A stretch of DNA of 64,000 nt, from NCBI GenBank assembly GCA_036346255.1, contig CM070626.1, forward strand, positions 12,734,001-12,798,000, given 5' to 3'. The notes beneath the pieces were generated by a model. The model searched no databases, was not told the origin of the DNA, and saw nothing but the letters and a program-made list of their open reading frames with translations. Of this stretch, positions 33,044 to 43,644 are shown piece by piece. Source of the DNA: Ampelocalamus luodianensis. Lineage: Eukaryota > Streptophyta > Magnoliopsida > Poales > Poaceae. The first letter of the stretch is position 1; the number at the start of each line of letters is the position of its first letter. The position numbers and the translations under genes were made by a program.

Positions 33044-34469
33044 TTAAAATAATAATTGAGTCATAACAAAATACCATAAAAATTCACAAGTAGTGTGTCC
33101 ATCATCCTGAATGAGCAATTGCACTTGCGAGGTCATCACAGAAACTATCCATGGATGTAGCACTAGTTTGCGACGTTGACGCATCCGATGCATCCTGAGA
33201 AATGACATATTTGGCATATCTTGATGGTATTGTGGGCACATAATTAGGATCCCGATCGAACCTCGAAAATGCATGTCCGGCGAAGCATGTTTACGTATGA
33301 AGTTGTGGATTCCCATGGTTGCTGCAACAATCATCTTTTGCTTGGACATTGGAAAGCTCGGCATCTTAAGAAGAATTCTCCATTTCATCTTCCATACACC
33401 AAATGACCTCTCAATTACGTTGCGAACACTCGAGTGCAAATGGTTGAATTTCTCTTTCTCACTACTAGGAGCAACACCTTTCCGAAATTCTGGAACATGA
33501 TACCTTTGGCCCTTGTGTGGCGCTAAGTACCCAGGCCTGTTCGGATAACCGGCATCGACAAGATAATATTTACCTGCAACATAAGACGAAAAATTCATGT
33601 ATATCAACATCCAATGCATGAACATTACAAGTATATAATTTTGTAAATGATACTGAGCAAAGAAAATTACCCTATGGAGGATGTGGAAAGACTTCTCGGT
33701 CTACATCCAATGCATGATAAAGCACACTAGTATCGTGCATAGCTCCTAGTTGTCCAATAGATGCGTATGTGAAGCGCATGTCAAAATCACATACCGTCAT
33801 TACATTCTGTGTTGCACTTCCTGATCTACCAATATATCTAATTAGATCTTCCGAAGCAACAGTTGCAAGAATGTGTGTACCATCGATAGCTCCAATACAG
33901 TCCTTGAAATGTGGCCACATCCTTCGATCATTTCTAATTCTACTGTGAACCGTAGAGAAGTTTGGATCCTTTTGCCTCACAAAATCTGTAGACATTCTGA
34001 CCACACATTGCAAAACATCATCAAACTTCCTGCTAATTGTTTCACCAGAATACTTGAACTGATTCTGCGCTCTTCGGTTAGATTCACCGCCACCACATAT
34101 GTATAGGAAAAGAGCTAGTGCTTCAACTGAACTTGTATGCGTAGTTGATTTCAAATCATATGTACTTACCAAAAGGTCATGTAGACTGTGAAAGATCGTA
34201 GCATTCATACGAAACATGTGGTAGCTTTCTCCCGGAGTGATCAAAGTTTCTTTCACCCAACCCATTCCACTAAGCTGAGAAGTCCTAGGCTCATTCTTGT
34301 CCAAGTAGGTTGAGTGATAATTTTCCATGATAATTGTAGTAGCAGCGAGGTGACTTGACATGTCATGCCACAGACGCATCATCTGTATGTCACACTCATG
34401 TTCCTCATCTGATATATTACTCCCTTCACTATCGCTTTCAGAAAACGACATTTGTACATGAACATACAA
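33044..34469 (-). pseudogene. PIF/Harbinger (HARBI1-like) DDE transposase, two exons
   Basis: Exon 1 (34,469-33,671) has an acidic N-terminus, then GWVKETLITPGESYHMFRMN, FKDCIGAIDGTHI (first Asp) and CDFDMRFTYA...GAMHDTSVL (second Asp). Exon 2 (33,573 downwards) continues KYYLVDAGYPNRPGYLAPHK and NVIERSFGVWKMKW, with the catalytic Glu. Intron borders G|GTAATT and TTGCAG|GT fit the frame. Two lesions are seen. A TAG at 33,672-33,674 sits exactly where the exon joins, probably from CAG. A one-base shift after HASPDMHF means the C-terminal 55 or so residues are in another frame, whose stop is at 33,102. The enzyme would cut and rejoin element ends in the nucleus. Confidence 0.9.
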
Positions 34470-34737
34470 AAATACAACAACATAAATGGCAATTTAAAAA
34501 TACATGAGCACACATTAGGTCCAAATAACACTTTATAACTAGTGAAAAATGTCTTATAATCCAAAAAAGATCTTACAACCAATCGAGAAATAAAGAATAA
34601 TAAAGGCGAATACAAGATAAACTACTTGTAGTAATGTCTCCAGAATCATACTAACATATAATAAATTTTCTATTTGCCATACTTGGAATCGTACTTCCTT
34701 TTGAGCCATTCAAATCGTTCTTTACTACTGCACAAGG

Positions 34738-35680
34738 TCATAAACATTCCCTTTGCTCCTTCTTTACGAAAATTTCGGATGCAATGAAGTGCTCATTACT
34801 TCCATTAATAGCACCACACTCTTTAACCGATTCCATTACATCCTTGATGCTACACACCGAGTTTTCCTCTCTTTTTTTGGCAAATGCTTCAAAAGATGCA
34901 TACGACTTCTCATTCAACTCAAGAATTCTTCTCAGTTGATCTTGCATGACCACAGAACTACTCTTTGGTTTCTTCCCCTTATCATTGCTAGGCCGCAAGC
35001 TCTCTTTCCTTTCCTACCAATTGGTGATTCATCTTCACAATCACTGTTATATTTGTCATCACACTCATCTTCAAGCTCTTCAATATCAATAGCTGTCGGT
35101 GCACGCATAGGGTTTTGAGGCAATGTTCCCATTGCAGGAGACTAATGGTCTTCACTGGTGTTGCGAATGTCGTCAAACATCTTGGACAACAACTCCTCAT
35201 TTTGAAGTCCACCTTCTCAAACTTGGAACATCCTTTATATTCCTGTCAATGTCAAGTGTTACACGTTAAACCTACACTAATAATAGAGCTAGGTGTGTAC
35301 ATTAATGCATTTAAAAATAGGTAATAAGTAATAACATACTTTTTTAATTTCTTCCACCTTTCGGCGGTGGCCTTTATTGTATTCTTTTCATGGTCCCAAC
35401 CTAAGCCTGTCTTCTTTGTCCTCAATTTCCTCCAAATGTTGTAATCGTTCTTTAATTTATCCCATTTGTTCTTTAATTGCAACTTTTTGTATTGCAGCCC
35501 AGTCTTCTCTGCAAATTTTTGTATCACAAGAGTATACCCTGGATTGTTCAAATGGGTATTCGGGCGATTGCCTGCCTCTACTTGTTCAACGAACAATTCA
35601 CACACTATCCTAGTGTTCTCGTCGTTCCACTCAGCGTTATCAGCCATCTGCATATTTGGCCCATAAATTTTGTTTATCAA
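34738..35680 (-). pseudogene. Myb/SANT-like (Myb_DNA-bind_3) transposon protein
   Basis: Exon 1 (35,680-35,340; the better start may be the ATG at 35,647) encodes WNDENTRIVCELFVEQVEAG, GYTLVIQKFAEKTGLQYKKL and KNKWDKLKNDYNIWRKL...TGLGWD, the trihelix-like domain common to plant PIF/Harbinger ORF1 and related host proteins. After a GTATGT...GACAG intron, exon 2 (35,242-34,738) has a C-terminal Lys-rich and helical region ending FVKKEQRECL. Exon 2 has one frameshift near 35,205 and an in-frame TAG near 35,143, probably from TGG. In the family this protein works with the transposase in binding element ends and nuclear import. Confidence 0.85.
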
Positions 35681-35711
35681 ATTGACATCAACAAGAAGAT
35701 ATGGACACCTA

Positions 35712-36005
35712 GATAAAATCTCTACAAACAGCCAAGAAAAAGTAATCAGAATCTACTAATTTGACTGATCATCTCATCTATTTCACATTTCACATCAACA
35801 AGCCAGGCAGATAAAATCTCTACAAACAGCCAAGAAAAAGTAATCAGAATCTACTAATTTGACTGATCATCTCATCTATTTCACATTTCACATCAACAAG
35901 TCAGGCAGATAAAATCTCTACAAACAGCCAAGAAAAAGTAATCAAAATCTACTAATTTGACTGATCATCTCATCTATTTCACATTTCACATTTCACATCA
36001 ACAAA
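35712..36005. repeat. 98-bp tandem repeat, three copies
   Basis: Units start GATAAAATCTCTACAAACAG at 35,712, 35,810 and 35,908, almost identical, inside the 5' part of the Harbinger element. Confidence 0.92.
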
Positions 36006-36006
36006 C

Positions 36007-36440
36007 CCAGAACCCCATGGGCTCCTCAGAATCAGTGATCATACAAACATCAACAAGCCAGGCAGTCTATCTATTTCACATTTCACATTACATAGTTGCT
36101 GTTCTGGACAAAGGCTTAAGCCTCAGTGGTATCATCTCATAAAATTCAGAGAATGTTAGAGCATGCTGTAACATGTATTGCTAGCTATTTAAATTCGAAC
36201 TTTATACTTGAAACATACAAAACCAGAACCCCATGGGCTCCTCAAAATCAGTGATCATACAAACATACAAACATCAACAAGCCAGGCAGTCTATCTATTT
36301 CACATTTCACATTTACATAGCTGCTGTTCTGGACAAAGGCTTAAGCCTCAGTGGTATCATCTCATAAAATTCAGAGAATGTAAGAGCATGCTGTAACATG
36401 TATTGCACTCTATTTAACTTCAAACTTTATACAAACATAC
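36007..36440. repeat. 216-bp tandem duplication
   Basis: CCAGAACCCCATGGGCTCCT occurs at 36,007 and 36,223. Each is followed by the same run through AAAGGCTTAAGCCTCAGTGG and AGAGCATGCTGTAACATGTA. Confidence 0.9.
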
Positions 36441-37040
36441 AAACATGCATAAGCCAGGCACCAGTGATCATACAAAACATTATAGGACCAGACAAAGCTT
36501 GGTGAAAAATCATCACTGCCAGTGCTCTCCTTACTCTGAAAAATCATCCCTTGGAACAAAGCTTGGTGAAAAATCATGCATGTCAAGATAGGATCAGACA
36601 ACAGACAACCAGGTGCATTTCAGGCAGGATTACACAAGCTAAGGGGAAAGGAAACTGATATCTTCCAAGAGGCAGCAGAAATCAAAGTATGAAGTGCCTG
36701 AGAATTAAAACTAACCACTCAATTGAGTATGTATTACTCTGAAGATAGGCACCTGATAACAGGTAATTCCACAAATACAATGTAGGAATCAAACGAAGTA
36801 AAACACACATTTTGCATCAATTAATCTCCCTCTTTGACAGTGAAGAACACACAATTTGACAGTGACAAACAACAATGATTCAAAGAAATATACAAGAGTC
36901 TACAAAATAAAAATTCAAAGATATGATTCATACACATTCATAGATTCACAGATACACAATTTTCGTACTACATCCACAGATTCAAAGAAATATACAAGAG
37001 TCTACACATTACAATCAAACGGAAAAAACAAAATGATCCA
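36441..37040. other. Harbinger 5' untranslated or subterminal DNA
   Basis: AT-rich sequence with short repeats (TACAAGAGTCTACA at 36,891 and 36,991; CAAAGCTTGGTGAAAAATCA at 36,494 and 36,557). No gene is seen. Confidence 0.45.
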
Positions 37041-37600
37041 CCCTAGGGCGGCCGGCGAAGAGGAAGCACAAAGGGAGTAGGGAGGACAAGGGGGACGGCC
37101 GGATGAAGAACTTACCTTCACAGGAGCCGGCCGGTGGTCTCAAAAATGGCAGCGGCGAAGAAGCGGGGAACGACGACCTAGGGTTTCCGGGGTGGGCGTC
37201 TCTCGTCTGCTCACGGCGGCGCACTCTAGTGCCTATGGCAGCGCAGTCGAGATACCGAGGTGGCGCGATGAGAGGACCGAGCGCGCGATGAGGACCGGAG
37301 GCGGCGATGTCGGCGCGGGCGATTCTTTCCCCTTTCGCGAGAGCTCGGGAGGAGAGGAGGGATCGAGGGGAATGGCCGAAGGGGTACGGGATCGAGGGAA
37401 AGGCCGAAGGAGTTAGTTGGAGGGCAATTGCGGGTAATATCTTCGAACTTCAAAGGGTATTTTCATTTTACAAGATTGGATTCTCACGAGAATCTGCGGG
37501 AAGGCAGCTCCTCGTTGCTAGTACATTGTTTAGACAGCTCCTCGCGAGAATCAGGATCTGGTTGCTTTGAGAAGTTGGGTGTTTGGCATGGCTCCACGAG
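37041..37600 (-). promoter_or_regulatory. GC-rich leader/promoter region of the Harbinger element
   Basis: CG-rich DNA upstream of the Myb-like and transposase genes, close to the right inverted repeat. Several open frames overlap on both strands, typical of composition rather than coding. A promoter role is inferred from position. Confidence 0.35.
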
Positions 37601-37644
37601 AATCAACTGAGAAGCTGGGAGTAGAAGTTGTACCAAACAGGTCC

Positions 37645-38422
37645 TATATCAGTTTACTGTTCTCTTTGATACTATAGCACTCGATCTAGATCATTCATTT
37701 TAGATCGTACGGCGAAGATAATGCCTAATGCTAGTCAATGTAGATCCTTTGCATTTTTCTCTTCAATGCAGATGATCTATTTCCACGTGCATGATGGAAA
37801 AGCGGAGTTTTTTTTGCTCTTTTGGCGTGTTTTGACGATAAAATAGCAAATCTAGCCTTCTCTCCACTGAATTGGCAAACTTGGGACCGCAAAAGGATAG
37901 GTAGGCGACATGAGTCACCTGCAGTGCTCCTAGGGCGCTAGATGTACTTACCGCTCATCCAGAACACTTCAAGACACATGACGCGCGCAAGGTGCACCTC
38001 ATCCTCCCGTTGCTGTCCCGGTCAATTGCAGGTAGTTGTCACACGTGCCAGGGTCTGGTCAAGTCACCATCATGTTGTTGTGTCGTGTCGCACGCCTGGT
38101 CCCTACAGCACATTGCCACTCACTCGGTGCACATCACGAGGCCAGCCGCTCGCCCGATGCATTGCACCGCACTATCGTGCGCCCGAAGCGAGCTAGGTTG
38201 TCTGCCACTGTAGGGACTTAGGGTTAATTGCACCTTCAATGTTGTTACTTAATGTAGTGTTCGCACAACCGATTATTTTTTAAAAGAGAACGAAATATTA
38301 AATATAGAAAATTAGGGAGTTAAATTTAGAAGATGGGGTTTGAATTCCGACAATAAGACTTGGTAATGTAGGCGCGAATTACATAGCGTGCAAGGTTTGA
38401 TTACGTGCATATGTTTGCACCG
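37645..38422. other. Unassigned DNA after the Harbinger element
   Basis: A GC-rich stretch at 37,900-38,215 has overlapping frames but no recognised motif. No gene is seen. Confidence 0.3.
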
Positions 38423-38761
38423 CTACTCGTAGAGTACAAATGACAACATGCACAAATCATTATGCTGATCTACACCTAAGATACATGTACATTTTGAAAT
38501 AAAAAACTTGGGGATCGGGAAAGAAGTCTTGCGGGCATGCGTCCCATGCATCTGGACCCATGCAACGGTACCCTTCACCTTGTATAACTCCCATACATCC
38601 TGCCCTCGCCCATTCGTGAAGGTTACCGCCTTAATGACAAGCTTCTTTCTTGCTATCTCCGTGTCGAACTCCCTTAAGATGTAGCCCGTCAACTTGTCAA
38701 TACTTATGCCATTCAGGCTATTTGCCCAGACCACCTTAAACTGAAATCTTGTCATGTCCAA
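38423..38761 (-). CDS. Unrecognised 112-residue open frame
   Basis: It reads MDMTRFQFKVVWANSLNGIS, then KLTGYILREFDTEIARKKLV and GRGQDVWELYKVKGTVAWVQ. The composition is that of a real folded protein (balanced hydrophobic and charged, spaced Trp). The open frame continues upstream of this Met as YDDLIWGRPGGL, so it may be an exon of a larger or truncated gene. The C-terminal 25 residues after KTSFPIPK look like non-coding read-through. I do not recognise the family. AT-rich repeat DNA upstream suggests it belongs to a mobile element. Confidence 0.35.
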   Translation of the reverse strand: MDMTRFQFKVVWANSLNGISIDKLTGYILREFDTEIARKKLVIKAVTFTNGRGQDVWELYKVKGTVAWVQMHGTHARKTSFPIPKFFISKCTCILGVDQHNDLCMLSFVLYE

Positions 38762-40028
38762 CCCACCCGGTCTGCCCCATATGAGATCATCGTAAAAAAA
38801 AACACAAGCAAGTCTTGTATGCTAGACATTACCTACAACCATAATAACCTAATACACTTAATATCCATGTTTCCAATAATTCACCATTTTTTAGTACCTA
38901 CGAATTAAACGAGCTACCCAACTATTCACATATTTTTCCAACATAGCCAACAATTGTGTTAAACATATTCGCAACATTTACCAGAATTTTTTTCAGATGC
39001 ACTACACCATTATTTTTACACAATATGTGCTAAACATTTTATTTGTACATAATCACCTAAACAGTTTGCGTTATTTAATCTATATTTTCCTACATCCCCA
39101 AAGCAACTACACTTTGGTAATCCTTATCTAATTATGTTACAAAATCAGTGGCTAATTAACAAACTACTAAATTTGTGCACAATGTATGCAAAACATTTTA
39201 TTTGTCGACAATCACCTAAATAGTTTACACTACTTAATCTACGTTTTTCTACATCGCCAAAATAACTAAACTTTAGTAATCCTGACCTAATTACGTCAAG
39301 TAATCAATGCATAATTAACATACTAGTAAATTATTGTCGACTATCTTCTTAATCACGCACACCAAAAATGTCATAACCATCAACGGCCATGTTTAAATAT
39401 TGTTCCCACATGGCCAACAATCGTGCTAAACACATTCGCAACATGTACCACAATTTGTACACAATAACCTAAACAATTTGCACTTTTTAATCTACATTTT
39501 CCTATGATCACCAAAGCAACTACACTTTGGTAATCCTTGTCTAATTATGCTATCTAATCAGTGGTTAATTAACAAGCTACTAAATTAATGACGAATATAT
39601 TCCTAAAAATGCAAAAAAGGTTAATCAAACACTAATTACACAGTTAACATACATAATGCATGCGGAAAAAAATTGTCTCTTCTCGAAGATCTTCGTTTGA
39701 TCTAGAACTTTTCTACTAATACAGCCACTAAACACTACTCTAAAATTTCTCAAATCGGTAGCGAAATCAGAAAAACATTCAGCCGAACGCTCTATCTTTC
39801 GCTTGCTCCTCTCTATCCCTCTACGATGAGAAATTGAGGCTGGTGTGGGGGGTGAGAGCGATGGTTGTAGCCTTTTAAAACCACGGGGTAGCTACCTCCA
39901 GGGCTCTGGGTGAACGGCAGGGACGCGACCAGCCGACAATGACGCGTTGCGATGACGCGACGGGGCAACTAGATCGGGCGTTGCCACGCACAGTAGCAAC
40001 CGGCAGGGGACCGAGTAAGCAACAGCGC
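38762..40028. other. Degenerate ~150-250-bp repeats
   Basis: CTAAACAGTTTGCGTTATTTAATCTA-like blocks (shown only as the theme CTAAA.A.TTTGC) recur near 39,057, 39,215 and 39,469. Each is followed by AACTACACTTTGGTAATCCT-like and GGCTAATTAACAA.CTACTAAAT-like sequence. The last 200 bases are GC-rich. No gene is seen. Confidence 0.55.
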
Positions 40029-41449
40029 GCTGCAGGTAGACCTGTTCAAACCCCGGGCCAGGCTAGGAAAATCCCGGCTTTGAATGGGCAGGCCCGGCTC
40101 GGCCCGAAAACTATGTTTTCCAATAAAATAATATTATGTTGATTCATATTTAGAATAAAAAATAATATTTGATTCATTTCGATAATAAACAAAAAAAAAT
40201 TTATTACCATTATTGGGCTTTTCCAGGCTTTAGATCGGGCATTTGGGTAGAAAATCAAGGCCTGATCTCAAAAAATTCAGGCCAGGTGTAAGATTGAGGA
40301 GGCCGACTAGAGGCGGGTGAATAGACGGTTTTAAAAATCTTTAGGATAAAAATGAGTTTTATGCGGAATTGTAAATCAATTCGGTTTTGCACAAATAAAG
40401 CCTAAATCAACTAGTCTTTACTAGGTGCACCAACAATTCTAAGACTATTGATATGATAGCAATTATACAAATACAAGTAAGCAATTTAATTCTAGGAATG
40501 TAAATTGCAATAGAGTAAAGCACAAGAAGGCAAACCACGATGACACGATGATGTTTTACCGTGGTGTTCGGAGACTTGCCGGTCCCCCCTAATCCACGTT
40601 GAGGTAAGCCCAACCACGTTGGACCAGCTCCACAAATTAAGCCAATACCTCCGAGGTAAGTCCAACCACTTAGACCGGTTCCAAAATGAACCAACACCTC
40701 GCTCCACTTGGGGTTGCTCTTCCTCCACTCCGAAGATGGCGAGCACCAAGCCACTCACAACCGTTGGGCCTTCTTACAAGTTTCTTGAGAAGATCACCGG
40801 ACCACGACGCCTCCACGCCGTCTAGGTATCGTCCAACACCAAGAGTAATAGGCCAAGCCTCTTACTTGACTCTTACCAAGTGCAACGCATGCACAGTTGG
40901 ATACTCAATCTAATTCTAGTTGCAACACATGCAACTAGAGCTTCTCCCTTTACTCACATGGTGCAACGCATGCACAATTGAGAGGAGAAGGCTTGCTCTT
41001 AGCTCAACAGAGTAGAAATGGCACACACAACACTCAGCAACCTCACCAACAACAGCAGCAACAGCAGCCCTTGCTCCAACTGGCCAAGGTGGGTATTTAT
41101 AGCCCACACACAAAAACTGGCTGTTGGAACCAAAGTATGAAAAGAATCAGCAAATGCAGTAGTACCACCAATCAAGGCCAGTATTACCGATCTACTCTAA
41201 CGGCTATAAAACTAACCGTTGGACACATAGGAGCAAGCCAAACCAGAAAGCACATTCTCTGGAAAAAAACGTGCCGCTCGATAGAATTGGTACTACCGCC
41301 ATGCGGTAATACCACAAAACAAATGCAATCATACTGCTCCACAAAGGAGCAAACCAATCCAGAAAACACATTCTCTGAAAAAACCCGCTAGATAGATCGG
41401 TACTACCGCCATACGGTAATATCGCTGAACAAATGCGGTCATACCGCTC

Positions 41450-41660
41450 TAGGTCTACGACCAGATCATGACCAGGTCTACGACTAGATCACGACCAGGT
41501 CTACGACAAGATCACGACCAGGTCTACGACAAGGTCCTACGACTAGTGTCTACGACCACTATCTTCGACCAATGTTTATGACCACACAGGTCTACGACCA
41601 TGACCAGGTCTACGACCAGTGTCTTTGACTACTGTCTACGACCAGGGTCTATGACTAGTT
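41450..41660. repeat. Minisatellite based on GGTCTACGACCA
   Basis: About ten imperfect copies of a 20-24-bp unit, AGGTCTACGAC(T/A)AGATCACGACC, lie head to tail. Confidence 0.88.
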
Positions 41661-41819
41661 GCGGTAAAATCACCAACAGCCTGGAAACACAGAAATTGCA
41701 TTCTGCTTCAACTCAAATTGCAAAACACATTTGCCAATTTGATGCGCGATGCAAACAATAGTTAAAGGCGAGATTCTCAACAAGTTACAAAACACATTTG
41801 CCAACTTTAGAATCATACC

Positions 41820-42375
41820 ACAAGGAATAAGGTACATGGACTTAAACTATTTGCAAAACACATTTGCAAATTATAGTCTCATGCTACAAAGATTATGCAT
41901 GAGCTTCAACTATTTGTAAAACACATTCGCAAATAATAGCATCATGCCTAGATGAGCTAGAGCAAATGAGATTGAGCTATCAACACATGATGAGACTCAA
42001 GCTACTAGACAAGACTCCTCTTAATAGTACAACAACCTATACTAACAATCTGGTCTCCAACCAAACACCAACAAGAAACATGCATGAGCCTCAACTATTT
42101 GCAAAACGCATTCGCAAACAATAGCATCATACCACAAGGAGAAGGTACATGGACTTCAACTATTTGCAAATTATAGTCTCATGCTACAAAGATTATGCAT
42201 GAGCTTCAACTATTTATAAAACACATTCGCAAATAATAGCATCATGCCTAGATGAGCTAGAGCAAATGAGATTGAGCTATCAACACATGATGAGACTCAA
42301 GCTACTAGACAAGACTCCTCTTAATAGTACAGCAACCTATACTAACAATCTGGTCTCCAACCAAACACCAACATC
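41820..42375. repeat. 300-bp tandem duplication
   Basis: ATGCTACAAAGATTATGCAT occurs at 41,881 and 42,181, exactly 300 bp apart. The following ~190 bases, through ACTAACAATCTGGTCTCCAA, are nearly identical. Further copies of AACTATTTGCAAAACACATT lie around. Confidence 0.93.
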
Positions 42376-43020
42376 GGTAAAAGATTAGGAACACATCCTT
42401 AACCCTAGTTAGTCATACCTTTGTTTTGCACATCTCTTAAAGCTTGATGATGCACTTCTTTACTTCAAATTCGGGTACTTGACTTGAATATCATTAACAT
42501 AGGATAATTTCCTTAACTTCAAGTTCTTGACTTGAATATGTATCAACCCATGATGCACTCTTTCACTTAATCTTCATCAACACATGATGGGTATTCTTTT
42601 GACTTGATGATCAACTCATAGTCATCTCCTCTTCTCGAACATCATAAACACATGATAACTTTCTTTTCTTCGAGATCTTAATACACATCAACACATGATG
42701 CATCCTTTACTCCAAGCTCTTAATTTGATGACGATAAACTCATGATGTCATCCAAAGTGTCAATCATCCTGGAACATAACCTATTCATCCTTTGCCCTAG
42801 CTAGTCATACCTTTGCCTTGCACAACTCTTGAAGCTTGATGACGCATATCTTCACTTCAAGACCGGGTCATTAACTTGATAATCATCAACACATGATGAT
42901 TTTCTTTGTTTTTGGATCTTGATATGATGCTCATCAACACATGATGTCATCCTTTACTCCAAGCTCTTGACTTGATGACGATCAACTCATGATGTCATCC
43001 AAAGTCTCCAATCTCATGGA
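42376..43020. repeat. CATCAACACATGATG-rich segment of the solo LTR
   Basis: ATCAACACATGATG-type words recur every 60-120 bases, and a block of about 350 bp (GCTTGATGA...ACTTGATGACGAT.AACTCATGATGTCATCC) is present in two diverged copies. No coding is seen. Confidence 0.6.
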
Positions 43021-43644
43021 ACATAACATATTCATCAAACTCATAAAAAAAATATTAGTCTCACAAAATGATTGTCATTAATTACCACAACATACTATTA
43101 ACTCGTAATGGTGGTATAACATACTTCAATCTTTTCTTCTTTGGTAATTTATGGCAACCACCACAATTATAAATAATTGGATGTAAAAACATATGAGTAT
43201 ATATGAACTACACAAGTCTTATATACTCATTTGATATGTTTCAAAGTAAAGATCCTTAAATCCTTAATATATGTGGACAAAGGAATATGGATCAATACTA
43301 ATGAAACCACAAAACATAGAGTGAACTCTCCCTAAATGTGTGCATACACAAATGTGTAATAAAAACATATGCACATATTCAAGTTAGACTTTTGGTGGAG
43401 TTCAACATATATTTTAGATCCGAGGAATGCAACAAGATATAGGAACATGATATCGAATGCATATCTCTTTGATTTTTACCTTTATATCCAATTAAGACTA
43501 AACAATGGGTATAATAATAGAAGTGTTAGTCTCACAAATAGATTTATCATTAATAACTAAAATACTCCATTAACTTATAATGGTGGATCTAGATTCTTCA
43601 CCAGGCCACGGGGTCAGGCCCCTATGAACAAGTCTAGTTGTAGG

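Larger units (their letters stand above)
32601..37644 (-). mobile_element. PIF/Harbinger transposon, about 5 kb
   Basis: The ends are inverted: AGTCCTGTTTGGTAGAGCTT at the left, and the right end read inwards begins GGACCTGTTTGGTACAACTT. TAT flanks both ends (32,598-32,600 and 37,645-37,647) as a possible 3-bp target duplication. TATA context makes the exact border uncertain. Inside, both on the minus strand, are a Myb/SANT-like gene and a DDE transposase, the two genes autonomous PIF/Harbinger elements need. Repeats and a GC-rich leader fill 35.7-37.5 kb upstream of the genes. Both genes carry lesions, so this copy is probably not autonomous. Confidence 0.85.
40287..43600 (-). mobile_element. 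3.3-kb solo LTR inside the MITE
   Basis: On the plus strand it runs from TGTAAGATTGAGG to TCTAGATTCTTCA and is flanked by CCAGG at 40,282-40,286 and 43,601-43,605, a perfect 5-bp duplication. Its start is the reverse complement of the end of the LTR at 22,244-23,746 (CTCTAGTCGG block), and it carries the same GGTACTACCGCC-type words near 41,280-41,440, so it is a larger relative. Internal expansion by tandem repeats explains its length. There is no PBS or pol, hence a solo LTR. Confidence 0.82.
40037..43636. mobile_element. Short hAT-like MITE split by a solo LTR
   Basis: The left piece (40,037-40,286) begins TAGACCTGTTCAAA. The right piece (43,606-43,636) ends TGAACAAGTCTA, its inverted counterpart. 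GCTGCAGG (40,029-40,036) and GTTGTAGG (43,637-43,644) form a diverged 8-bp flanking duplication, as expected for hAT. Net length is about 281 bp. The centre is AT-rich, with GGCCAGG- and GGCCCGGC-type words near both ends. Confidence 0.65.

Noticed and set aside
35712..36005. CRISPR-like array
   Set aside because: The copies are head-to-tail 98-bp tandem units without variable spacers, in a plant transposon.
41450..41660. CRISPR-like or satellite centromere array
   Set aside because: Short imperfect minisatellite confined to one solo LTR, with no spacers and far too short for a centromere array.
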